Below, piece by piece: positions 1 through 11,610 of a stretch of 64,000 bases of DNA. Every line of letters begins with the position of its first letter. The first letter of the stretch is position 1. Both the position numbers and the translations under genes were made by a program. Source of the DNA: Boesenbergia rotunda (taxonomy: Eukaryota > Streptophyta > Magnoliopsida > Zingiberales > Zingiberaceae); the NCBI GenBank assembly GCA_024364735.1, contig JAGFNQ010002581.1, forward strand, positions 239,691 to 303,690, read 5' to 3'. The notes below the pieces were generated by a model. That model saw only the letters and a program-made list of their open reading frames with translations, had not been told where the DNA came from and ran no database searches.

Positions 1-1159
1 AATACAAGCGGAATAGAAAAACATATATCTCGATCTTCTATTGTATTCCAATCCTCTTCTTGGACGTCGTGTGGGCGACGATCTTCCATGAATCACAGCC
101 GCCGCTCATCCTTCTTCTTCCTCCTTTCCTTGTTGCGTGACCTAGCCCTTAAGGTGCACCAGCCCTAGGAGAGCCTCCTTGCGCCGGCCCTTGCCTCCTT
201 GTGTCACACGCCCAAACCAAGGAGGGGAAAGTAGGGTTTGCAGTCACTAATGATAGATGGCTTAAGAGGGTTTATATAGGAAACAATAGGGACCAAAAGG
301 AGGAATCGATTATGGCCTCCTAATAGATCTTCAACCTGATCCGTTAATAATAACCCGATCCACTAAAGGGTTATTATTGAACTACTGCACCAACCCCATA
401 TTAAAATATTGGCCCCCTCCTATTATGAGTACATTATCTTCCCGTGTTTATGATATTGTATGTTCATTAATTAATTAAATTACTGACAATTTAATTAATA
501 AATATATAACTCCAAGAGTAGTACCACTCAACCTTATTATCATGTCGGACCAAGTCCACCTGTAGGGTTTACATGATAATACTTATGAGCTCCTCAAGGG
601 GCATCATCAGCCTAAATAATTAGGACACGATTTCCTTCTATTATCAACGAGATACCATATAAATAATATTATTTTCCAATTTATCAGTCTTTATTGGCTT
701 AGCAAATAAATCTCACCCATTGGTATATTAAAGAAATAGATACTATGTATATGTGTCCGTTATTATATCGGGATTAAGAGCATGTACATCCATAATAACC
801 GAGGTCTTGTCCAATTATATAGTCAGTGTAAATCGAATAATCTCAAAATGGTCCTGCTCAATAGACATAAAGTGCGCTAATGTAATTCTATAGTCAAGAT
901 AGACTAACACCAAATTACACTACAACCGTTCTAATGGTTTGTCCAAATTCATCTTGGTTGTGAGCTACTACTTACACTTTACAAGGAACCGATAACACAA
1001 TCTTCTGTGTGGCACCACACACCATGTTATCTACAATGTGAAGTAATGGACAATTGCATATATTATAACAAATATAAAAATACAAACACATGACCACTGT
1101 GACTCTTATTCAAAATAGATGTTCATATAAAAGTTAGGCTTATTGTATACATCCTAGCA
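1..1159 (-). mobile_element. E0: Copia LTR, left end outside window
   Basis: This stretch matches the LTRs at 4758-6454, 9812-11251 and 25899-27668 almost along its length. Shared landmarks are the TATTATTGAACTAC block, the ATTAATTAATTAAATTACTG block and the terminal TATACATCCTAGCA. On the minus strand it starts TGCTAGGATGTATAC, a variant of the family start TGTTAGGATGTATAC. To its right lies SIRE-type internal sequence and not a polypurine tract. It is therefore either the outer end of a 5' LTR whose body lies left of the window, or a solo LTR. The left target duplication cannot be seen; GGTAA at 1160-1164 is the expected copy. Confidence 0.8.
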
Positions 1160-1914
1160 GGTAAGGTGTACTCTATTTGATCTTTTTAGTCCAGTGGAAC
1201 TAGCTGAATCTACCTCGACAAATCCTTAACTAGTTAGACCAAGGTTTCTCAACGAGTAACTTGAAAATAAAATTTTTTAAAAGGCTTTGTCAAGGAAAGG
1301 GTCATTGCTCCAATTACCAAGATGGCCCTGTGCCTCGCCAAGACTTGGAAGTCGATTATTGAAATCTATTTTCAATTTACCAATTGTCTTGAATCTAACA
1401 CAAGGTTCAATCAAATCATAGTTTTTATCTTAAATTCAAAGATAAAATTTAATGCATCTCACAAAATAGATAAAGGTACCCTATTTTGTTACTTAGAAAT
1501 GAGTGAGATGCTTAGGGCCTAAAAGATTAGTCCAACCCAACCAATTTGATTTTTTATCTAATCAACCTAATTTTTCCAAACTTGAATTTTAAATTTCAAC
1601 TTAAATATTTTTAAAATTTCAACTTAAATATTTTTCAAATTTTAACTTAAACATCTTTTAAAATTCAACTTCAAAATTCAAAACATAACATTTTAAATCT
1701 TAACTTAATATTTTTCAAAATTAATTTAACTCAACCTAATCAGATTAAACTAATGAAGCTAAAACTTGTTTCACAGAAATACTCATAGAAGTAACATGAC
1801 TGATAACTCAAATAGGGTGAGACAGACTAGGCAGTGAAACTCAATTCATCTATCCTTATACTTCTACATAAATAGATCCAAATCACGACACTTTATGTGT
1901 AGGAGCATAAAGAT
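1160..1914 (+). other. E1 gag-pol linker, AT-rich, non-coding
   Basis: No coding potential is visible. Positions 1280-1355 (AAAAGGCTTTGTCAAGGAAA and GTGCCTCGCCAAGACTTGGA) match the reverse complement of 33420-33530 in E9 and 48070-48190 in E11. A second block with GGGTGAGACAGACTAGG near 1816 matches the 33200 and 47850 regions. The middle (1540-1740) is a degenerate run of AACTTAAATATTTTT-like units. In E9 and E11 the same linker lies between gag and ORF-X; here it leads into pol. Confidence 0.7.
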
Positions 1915-4757
1915 TTGGACCAGTGGATGTTGGATAGTGGGTGCTTCAGACATATGACTTGCGACAAATTGAAGTCCACTAAAATCAAGTACAAGAATCT
2001 AGGTTCAGTGGCATTTGGCAACGATGTCACACTTAAGGTAATTAGTTCATGTAATATTGAACTGAATTCTGATTTCATTATTAAAAAGGTGCTATTGGTT
2101 GATCATTTTAAATTCAACTTACTTAGTATTAGTCAACTTTGTGATACTTGTTATATAGTTACTTTCTCTAATTCAGAATGCCTTATTAGGAACACACAAG
2201 ACCCAGAAGTAACCCTTAAAGGAATTAGAAAAAATAATATTTATATTATTAACTTACCATCGTCACCTAAATGTTTTCTAACCCAACAAGAAAAAACTAA
2301 CTTATGGCATAGGAGACTAGGTCACACTCATACCAAATTAATTTCAAAACTAAGTCAAAATGGACTAGTTAAGGGTATTCCTAAACTTAGAAACTTTAAA
2401 AATTCAATTTGTAACCCATGTCAATAAAGTAAATAAACAAAGTCAACCCACAAACCTGTCCAATCAGACCTAACCCAAGCTACACATGAGCTCCTACACC
2501 AAGACCTATTGATTCTCATGGAGCCAATTCACTAAGCGAAAATCGATACTGCTTATTAATTATTGATGATTACTCTAAATTTACTTAGGTTATGTTTTTG
2601 AAAACCAAAGATGAATCTTTTGAAATATTTAATACTTTATGTAAAGTACTTGAAAATGAAAAGGATACTAAAATAAAAAAGAATTAGAAGTGATCATGGG
2701 GGGAATTTAAAAATCTAAAATTTAATGAATTTTATAAAATTAATGGATATAACCATGAATTTTCTTGCCCTAGAACCCCTTAACAAAATGGGATAGGGGA
2801 AAGGAAGAATAGGACCCTTCAAGAAGCTATTAGGACTATGCTTAACGAGTATAATCTATCTAATCAATTTTGGGCAGAAGCAATAAACACAGCCTGTTAC
2901 ATCCAAAATAGAGTCCTAATAAATTAAAGACATAATAAAGCCCCTATGAAATTATTATCACAAACTATCTAATTTATATTATTTAAAAGTTTTTGGGTGT
3001 AATGTACATAACCTAAATACTAAAGACTACTTAGGAAAATTTCAATCAAAATTAACCCCAGGAATTTTTATAGGGTACTCAATCACAAGTAGGGCATATC
3101 GTGTCTATAACAAACATACCTTTAAAATTGAGGAAATTATAAATATAATATTTGATGAAGAAATGGTAACAACACCAACTAATTTACCCAACCTAATCAA
3201 TTTACCTAATTTAACCAACTCACCCAACTTAACAAATCAACCAACCCTAAACAATTCAGACCAAGACTTAGAAGAAAGAGAATTAATATATGAACTAAAC
3301 TCAAATCAAACCATTGAACTAGTAATTGGACCAAATCAAATAGTTGAACCTGAATCTGAACAACCTGAACAACCTGAACATCCTGAACATCCTCTAGGGC
3401 AAGGCCAAATCATCCAACTGACTAAATCTTAGGTAACCCAACCTTAGGTGTTAGAACAAAGTCATCCTATAAAAACCTAAGCTAAGTCACCTTGATTTCT
3501 AAGATTGAACCAAGACAATAGAAGAAGCATTACCTGACCTAGATTGCATTATAGTTATGCAAGAAGAATTAGCCCAATTTGAAAGAAACCAAGTCTAGGA
3601 TTTAGTACCAAAACCAAAAGGTAAAAGTGTGAAAGATACTAAGTGGGTTTTTAGGAAAAACTGGATGATAAAGGAGAAATAGTAACAAATAAACCCCGTT
3701 TAGTAGCTAAAGTGTTTAGTCAAATCGAAGGATTGGATTATGATGAAACCTATACACATGTAGCTAGACTAGAATCAATTAGGATGCTTTTAGCTTATGC
3801 ATCTCATAAGGGATTTAAATTATTTAAAATGGATGTTAAGTCTGCCTTTTTTTAATGGATTTATAAAGGAGGATGTTTATCTAAGTCAACCTCCAGGTTT
3901 TGAGAACTTAGAATATCCTAGTTATGTCTTTAGACTTAAAAAGGTCCTATATGGACTTAAACAAGCACCTAAAGCCTGTTATGAAAGACTATCTAATTAT
4001 TTAGTTTCTAAGGGATTTAACCAAGGCCAAATAGACTTAACCCTATTTGTTAAATCATTAGAAAATAATATTTTTATTGCCCAAATCTATGTAGATGATA
4101 TAATTTTTGGCTCAATCAATACAAATTTTTTAAAGGAATTCATAAAAGTAATGGAAAGTGAATTTGAAATGAGCCTTGTAAGTGAATTAACATTTTTCTT
4201 AGGACTTCAAATTAAACAAACTAATGATGAAAATTATGTTCATCAATTTAAATATGCAAAAGAATTAATTAAAAAATTCAGAATTGAAAACTCTAATGAT
4301 AATAATACCCCTATGACAACTAATATTAAAATAAATAATGACCCAGAAGGAAAACCAGTGGTCTTGAAGCACTTTAGAAGTACTATAGGTAGCCTACCTT
4401 ACCTAACTACTAGCAGACCTGATATTTTATTTGCAGTAGGTATTTGTGCTAGGTACCAAACATGTGCTAAGGAATCCCGTTTAATTGTTGTCAAGAGAAT
4501 CTTTAGGTACATTAAAGGCACCCTAAATGTAGGAATTTGGTATCACAGGACTTCTAATTTTGACCTACTAGGTTACTCTGACTCAAATTATGCAGGGAGC
4601 AAACTAGATAGAAAAAGTACTAATAGAAATTGCCAGATGTTGGGTCACAACTTAGATAATTGATGCAGTAGAAAGAAACACTATGTTGCATTATCCACAA
4701 CTGAAGTTGAACATAAAGTCCTGGGAGAAAGTTTATTTCAACTACTATGGATGATGT
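1915..4757 (+). pseudogene. pol: E1 pol (protease, integrase, RT, start of RNase H), decayed
   Basis: Copia-order pol remains. The aspartic protease start WMLDSGCFRHMT is at about 1921-1960. A GAG-pre-integrase motif (LWHRRLGHTH) is near 2305-2340. The integrase core at 2440-3160 is broken by several frameshifts and stops. A proline/asparagine-rich linker covers 3163-3432. Reverse transcriptase covers 3797-4450, with the motif GLKQAPKACY and the catalytic YVDD at about 4088-4100. The RNase H start (GYSDSNYAGSKLDRKST) is near 4570-4620. SIRE-type proteins of this kind are read as one gag-pol polyprotein. Here no frame stays open throughout, so the element cannot make its own enzymes. The reading is cut at 4757 by E2 and resumes at 19848. 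Confidence 0.85.
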
Positions 4758-6454
4758 TGTTGGTAGTATAGGAACGGGTTCCTCTCAATGTCCCCGGATT
4801 AAAATTCTATTAATTAAAACTAATCCGGATGGAAAGAAAACTTTCCAAACGACCTACTTCACCATCATGCTATTCGATTGATCGATCGCTTGAACAAACT
4901 TGTTGTTCAAGTAATCAAACTCCTTTATCGATTAGCCGCAAAATAGATGATGAGTTTTGATCGTCGATTTTTGTGTTTATCTTCGGGGTCCAAGTAAATA
5001 AGCAATACAATTAAACAAGAAGAATGAAAACAAGATTATACCTCTTGATTTAACTCTCGATCTTCTATCATATTCCTATCCTCTTCTTGGATGTCGTGTG
5101 GGCGACGATCTTCCAAGAAACAAAGCCACCAAAGAACTCTTTCCCCTTCCTCTTGCTTGCGCCGACCAAAGATGGACGGTGATCTTCCTCCCTTCACCTT
5201 GCACCGGTGGCCAAAGAAGAAAGATGTTCTTCTCCTCCTTGCTTGCGCCGAACTCCTCCAATGAAGAAGATGTCGCATGCCACCAAGGAAGAGAATGATC
5301 TCCTTCTTCCTTCTCCCTTGGGCCGACGACCCCTATCCCTTTGATGTGCATGCGTCGGCCAAAAAGGAGAAGCCTCACCTTCTTTGTGGTTGCTCCGGCC
5401 TCTAATGGAGAGAAGGGAAGAAGAAGACAAGAGGAAGGAAGAACTCTCCTTCTTCTCCAAAATTCCCAGCCGCCCCTCTCCTTGCACCACCGGCGCCCCC
5501 AACCCTAGGAGAGAGAGAGAGGACAAGAAAAAACCAAGGCTTAGGTTATTTTCATGATGGCTTAAGAGGCTATATATAGGCTACAATAGGGATCATGAGG
5601 AGAAGTTGGTTTTGGTCTCGTAACGGATCCTCAACCCGACACGTTAATAATAACCCGCTCCTCTAATGAGTTATTATTGAAATACCTCACCAACCCTATA
5701 ACAAAATATGGGCTCCACCATATTATGTGTACATTATCTCCCCGTGTTTAAGATATCATATGTCCATTAATTAATTAAATTACTGACAATTTAATTAATT
5801 AATATCTAACTCCAAGAGTAGAACCACTCAACCTTATTATTATGTCGGACCAAGTCCACCTGCAGGATTTTCATGATAATCTTTATGAGCTCCTAAGGGG
5901 ACATCATCATCCTAAAATAATTAGGACACAGTTTCCTTCTATAATCAATGACATATCATATAAATAATATTATTCCCAATTTATCGGGCCTATTGATTTA
6001 ATGAATAAATCTCGCCCATTGGTAAATTAAATAAATAAATATTAAGTACATGTGCCCGTTATTATATCGGGATTAAGAGCATGTACATTATAATAACTGA
6101 GGTCTTGTTCGATTATATAGTCAGTATAAATCGAACAACCTCAAATCGGTCCTGCTCTATACACAAAGTGTACTAGTGTAATTCTATAGTCAAGATAAAC
6201 TAATACCAAATTACACTACAACCATTCCAATGGTTTGTCCAAATCCATCTCGGTTGCGAGCCACTACTTATACTTTACAAGGAACTGATAACATGATATT
6301 CTGTGTGGCACCACACACCATGTTATCTACAATGTAAAGTATTAGACAATTGCATACATATAACAAATATAAAATGCAAACACATAACCACTGTGATTCT
6401 TATTCCAAAATAGATGTTCATAGAAAAGCTAGACATATAGTGTATATTCTAACA
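4758..6454 (-). repeat. E2 3' LTR
   Basis: A 1.7-kb LTR. In the minus orientation it begins TGTTAGAATATACAC and ends CTACCAACA. A TATA-like TATATATAG is at about 5570-5580 on the minus strand, so transcription would run toward lower coordinates. Short open frames at 5036-5526 lie in this transcribed LTR portion on both strands, are repeated with changes in the other LTR copies, and are not supported as genes. Confidence 0.9.
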
Positions 6455-6470
6455 ATCTCCCACTTATACT
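6455..6470 (-). promoter_or_regulatory. E2 polypurine tract
   Basis: The minus strand reads AGTATAAGTGGGAGAT directly before the LTR start. This is the purine primer for second-strand synthesis in LTR retrotransposons. The same tract adjoins the E8 3' LTR at 27669. Confidence 0.85.
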
Positions 6471-6628
6471 AAATGACTATGTTGCCATCAAACTGTCATA
6501 CATCTGATTCCCATCCCCTCAACATGCCTATCATAAGCATTCGCATGAAGGACCTTAGTGAAAGGATCTACTAGGTTATCTACTGATGTAATCTTGGCGA
6601 CAACAACTTCTCCTCGCTTTACGATGTC

Positions 6629-8769
6629 TCATATCAAATGGTACTTGCACTCAATGTGTTTACTTGCCTTATGGGCTCGTGGTTCCTTCGAGTTTGCTAC
6701 TGCACCACTATTATCACAATAAATTGTGATAGCTTTGGGCAAACCAGGAATTACCTCTAAGTCCATTAAGAAGTTCCCGAGCCATATAACTTCTTTGGTT
6801 GCCTTAGAGGTTGCCACATACTCAGCTTCCATGGTGGTGTCGACATCACATTTCTGCTTGATACTCCTCCATACTATGGCTCCACCTCCCAAAGTAAACA
6901 CATAACCTGAGGTAGACTTACTGTGGGAGTAGAAGGTACTGATTTAGAAGGTACCAAGTTCAAAATATACACTGTCGTTTCTAGAGCATACCCATAGAAT
7001 GAATTCGGTAAATCAGAATAACTCATCATCGATCTAACTATTTCCACAAGAGTCATATTCCTTCGTTACGCCACACCGTTCTGTTGGGGTGTACCGGGTG
7101 CGGACAATTGGGATTGAATCCCAACCTCTGATAAGTAATTCCTAAACTCTCCCAAGAGGTACTCACCACCACGATCAGATCGTAGTGTCTTGATACTTTT
7201 ACCTTGACGTTTCTCCACATCAACCTTGTATTCTTTGAACTTGTCAAAGCACTCAGACTTGCAGTGCATCAAGTAAATGTATCCATACCTTGAATAATTG
7301 TCTATAAATGAGACTAAATATTCAAAGCCACCTCTTGCCTGGATAGACATTGAATTGTACAAATCAGAATGAACCAATTCCAACACTTCTTTGGCTCTAT
7401 ACCCCTTCGCCTTTAAAGACCTCTTGGTCATTTTACCTTCCAAGCAAGATTCACAGGTTGGGAAGTCTTCCACCACCAATGAACCCAAAGGTCCATCAGC
7501 TATCAAACTTTGAATTCTACTCAAGTTAATATGACCCAGCCTAAGATGCCAAAGATATATTTGGTTCATTTTCGAAGGTTCTTTTCTATTATTAGAATTA
7601 GAAGATGTGTTATTAATTTCTAATTACATCGTGGGAGTTATTGGATTAAGAGTATATAAATTGCCAACTAATGCACCAGAACAATAACCTCCCTATTCTA
7701 TTTGATAACAACTCTGTCATTAAAAGAAACAGAATATCCATCAATAAATAATTTAGAAACTGAAATTAAATTCTTTCTAAAATAAGGTACGTAAAGATAA
7801 TTTCTCAAAACCAAATATTTATTCTTAGCAAAAGATAAATAAACATCTCCCACTGCAATAGCCCTGCAATGAATTGCAAACATGATCAGTGGCTCCCGTA
7901 TCTACGCACCAGGTACCAGTAGATAGCACCGCTAAACATGTTTCAACAACTAATGAAAAAGATATACCTTTCTTGTCCTCCTTTCAGCAGGGATAGTCCT
8001 CCTTCCAAAGTCCAGTCTGCTTGCATGTGAAGCACTTGCCTTTAGACTTCTTCACACTAGCCTAAGGTCCCTGAGATCCATCCATTTTCTTTGCCGAACC
8101 ACCTTGTTTCTTCTTCTTCTTGCCTTTTGGCATATAAGTAGAAACGTTTCCAACAAAGTTAGCCTGAGCACTTTGACAAAATAGCCCTTCTGCTTCCTGG
8201 AGTTCTGTCAGAAGTTTTGCTAACGAATACATCCTTTTGTTTATGTTGTAATTTTGGCAAAACTGCTCAAAACTCTTGGGTAGCGTCTGGAGAATGATAT
8301 CGACCTGGGTTTCCCCATCGACTATAGCTCCAAGGACTTCCATCCCATTCAAATTAGACATCATCTTGAGATCATGATTCCTCATGGGTGTTCCCTCAGC
8401 CATGGTTGTCGTCATTAACTTCCTCATAGTCTCTTGCCTAGCAGCCTGATTCTGGTGTCTGAAGAGTTTCTTGAGATTGAACATCATGTCATAAGCAGTA
8501 GTGAAGGCCTAATGCTGACGTTGCAGTATATTTGACATAGAAGCCAAAATGTAATAGCGCGTTATCTCATCTACCTTTATACACTTCCTATAACTCTCTT
8601 TCTCTTCTTCACTAGAATCATCTCTACGCTTAGCGGGACATATCTCAAAAAGTAAAAATTTGTGCTCCTCAGCAGTCAAGACAATATCCAATTTCGTCTT
8701 CCAATCAATATAGTTAGGACCAGTAAATTTGTTTTCTTTTAAAATCACAGCAAGGGGATTGAAAGCCAT
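6629..8769 (-). pseudogene. gag-pol: E2 gag-pol, decayed, RT deleted
   Basis: On the minus strand gag starts at 8769 (MAFNPLAVILKENKFTGPNY) and continues in the same frame after a stop at 8509-8511 to 8062. A degenerate zinc knuckle (CFTCKQTG) is near 8010-8050. The protease motif DTGATDHVCNS lies near 7880-7905. Most of its next loop is missing compared with E8. GAG-pre-integrase and integrase follow at 7066-7569 (LWHLRLGHINLS, SDRGGEYLLGEF, GTPQQNGVA). At about 6925 the integrase C-terminus jumps straight into the RNase H region (6629-6901, VFTLGGGAIVWRS ... IYCDNSGAVA). The whole reverse transcriptase is absent. The copy is therefore dead on its own. Confidence 0.88.
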
Positions 8770-9792
8770 TTTGAAAAATCCTGAGAATTACAATGGTCAA
8801 ATTATTAGAATTTAAAATAATATTGATTCCTCAAATAAAAAAATTTTAAATTCATCAACACCTCAAAAAACCGTGAATTTAGTATGCCACGATAGTGTGG
8901 ACATATACTAATTCAAACATTTGTAAGAGGAGATTTTACCCATTAATTTTATTATCTTGTCAACCTTACTTTTTGACAAATAAAATTAATAGTTGGTTTA
9001 TCTTCGGCCATTCAAATAATAGTAGTGACTCCGATGGGGAGGATATTATTAATTGCATCTAAGTGTACACCATTACATGATACTAAGTCAATTATCTAGG
9101 ATTATGTCCCTTACGATGGAGAAGATCACATGCTCCTAAATAATTTCTTAAAATCATATTTGATCTAGTGATTCGCAAAACAAACTCATCCGATGTGGAG
9201 GAAGGCACTCAGAGCCAACGCACAAGTTTGTATGCAACACTTATCAAATTAGTAATGGAGGCCACGAGACTCAAAGATTCCCTCTCCCACTTAGTAATTT
9301 AAAATGAGCAATTTTCACAAGCATGCATAACAATCATATTAAACAACAAGCAATAAATATGGAAAATCTAAATTTCCAACTATTATGGCTTTTGTTCTCC
9401 AATACGCCTCCAGTCGTGTTGCCACTTAGTCTCCTCCTCCTCCTTTAGCCGCGCAAGTAGGGAACCGAGCCGAGAAAAAACATTAATTTTAATTTACATC
9501 CATCGATCCTATACTCCACAAAGGAGTGTACAAAATCTAGATCGAAATAAGTTAAAACAAGCGGCTAACATTTGTCGTATTTAATTACAATTAAATACAA
9601 ATGTCTCATCAACCCTGAGGATTCAAATAAATACAATCACACACACAATCATACACAACCACATAGTCATAATAGTTGGATCTTATACCTGTAACTAAAA
9701 AGTTAGCCTATTGCACATCCTACTATTATCCGACATAAATCATATATAAAACGCATGAAAGTAACCGAATCCAAAACACACAATACCGGAAA
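8770..9792 (-). other. E2 5' leader, non-coding
   Basis: This is the roughly 1-kb stretch between primer site and gag on the minus strand. No coding frame and no repeat unit stand out. It is AT-rich, as leaders of this Copia type usually are. Confidence 0.7.
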
Positions 9793-9809
9793 CCATGGCT
9801 ATGATACCA
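9793..9809 (-). promoter_or_regulatory. E2 primer-binding site (tRNA-Met)
   Basis: The minus strand reads TGGTATCATAGCCATGG two bases after the LTR end. It matches the usual initiator-tRNA-Met complement TGGTATCAGAGCC with one change (G to T at position 9). Confidence 0.9.
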
Positions 9810-9811
9810 AT

Positions 9812-11251
9812 TGTTGGTAGTTTCAGAATGGGTTACTCTCTATGTCCCCGGATTAAAATTCTATTAATTAAAACTAATCTGGATGGAAAGAAAACATTCC
9901 GAACTTCCTACTTCACCATCGTGCTATTCGATTGAGCGATCGCTTGAACAAACTTGTTGATCAAGCAATCAAACTCCTTTATCAATTAGCCGCGGAATAG
10001 ATGATGAGTTTTAATCGCCAGTTTTTATGTTTATCTTTGGGGTCAAGTAAATAAGCTATACAATTAAACAAGAAGATTGAAAACAAGATTATACCTCTTA
10101 TTTTACCTCTCGATCTTCTATCATATTCCTATCCACTTATTGGATGTTGTGTGGGTGACGATCTTCCAAGAAACAAAGCCACCAAAGAATTCTTTCTCCT
10201 TCCTCTAGCTTGCGTCGACCAAAGAAGGAAGGTGATCTTCCTCTCTTCACCTTGCGCCGCCGGCCAAAGAGGAAAGATGTTCTTCTCCTCCTTGCTTGCG
10301 TCGAACTCCTCCAATGAAGAAGATGCCACAAGCCTCCAAGTAAGAGGATGATCTCCTTCTTCCTTCTCCCTTGCATTGTCAGCCCCTATCCCTTTGATGT
10401 GGATGCGCCAGCCAAAAAGGAGAAGCCTCACCTTGTTTGTGGTTGTGGCCGCCTCTAATGGAGAGAATGGAAGAAGAAAAAGAAGAAGAGAGGAAGGAAG
10501 AACTCTCCTTCTTCTCCAAAATTCCTAGCCACCCCTCTCTCCTTGCACCACCGACGCCCCCCAACCCCAGGAGAGAGAGAGAGAGGAGAAGAAAAAAACC
10601 AAGGCTTAGGTTATGTTTCATGATGGCTTAAGAGGCTACATATAGGCTACAATAGGAACTATGTGAAGGAGTTGGTTTTGGTCTCCTAACGGATCCTCAA
10701 CCCGACCCGTTAATAATAACCCGCTCCACTAATGAGTTATTATTGAACTATCGTACCAACCCCATAATAAAATATGGGCTCCACCATATTATATGTACAT
10801 TATCTCCCCGTGTTTATGATATCACATGTCCATTAATTAATTAAATTACTGACAATTTAATTAATTAATATCTAACTCCAAGAGTAGTACCACTCAACCT
10901 TATTATCATATCAGACCAAGTCCACCTGCAGGATTTACGTGATAATCTTTATGAGCTCCTCAATGGGACATCGTCATCCTAAAATAATTAGGACACGGTT
11001 TTCTTCTATAATCAATGGCACACCATATAAATAATATTATTTCTCAATTTACCGGGCCTATTGATTTAATGAATAAATCTCGCCCATTGGTAAATTAAAG
11101 AAATAAATATTAAGTACATTAGCCCATTATTATATCAGGATTAAGAGCATGTACATTATAATAACTGAGGTCTTGTTCAATTATATAGTTAGTATAAATC
11201 AAACAACCTCAAATCGGTCCTGCTCAATACACACAAAGTGCACTAGTGTAA
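9812..11251 (-). repeat. E2 5' LTR, left part
   Basis: Collinear with 4758-6454 from TGTTGGTAG onward up to CACTAGTGTAA, where E3 begins. The remaining 273 bp of this LTR resume at 19570, after the duplicated TGTAA. Confidence 0.92.
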
Positions 11252-11610
11252 TGTTAGGATGTATACTAAAAGTCTTGCTTTTGGTTAAAATACATCTACA
11301 TTTTAAAAGAGAATCGCAAAATCACATGTTGCATATTTATATTAGTATATGCACAAAATGTCTCATACTTTGCATTGTATTTTTTTTTTTTGATGAAAGG
11401 CAAATTAGGTGTATTTTTTTTTGATGAAAGGCACAAAATCTACAATGTCTCATACTTTGCATTGTAGATAACATGGTGCATGGTGACGCACAGAAGATCA
11501 TGTTATCAGTTCCTTGCAGAAGTATAAGTAAGAGGCTTACAACCGAGATGAAGTTGGACAAACCATCGGGATGGTTGTAGTGTCAGGCTCACCTTTTTAG
11601 AGTATTAGAC

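Noticed and set aside
3163..3432. Asn/Leu/Pro-rich frame as a separate gene in E1
   Set aside because: Its place between integrase and RT and its composition fit the variable pol linker; it is described as part of E1 pol.
5036..5526. Overlapping open frames on both strands within the E2 LTR (also 10129-10631, 18388-19076, 26306-26680)
   Set aside because: They sit in the CT/GA-rich transcribed part of a repeated LTR, differ between copies in ways that do not keep the protein, and occur on both strands at once.
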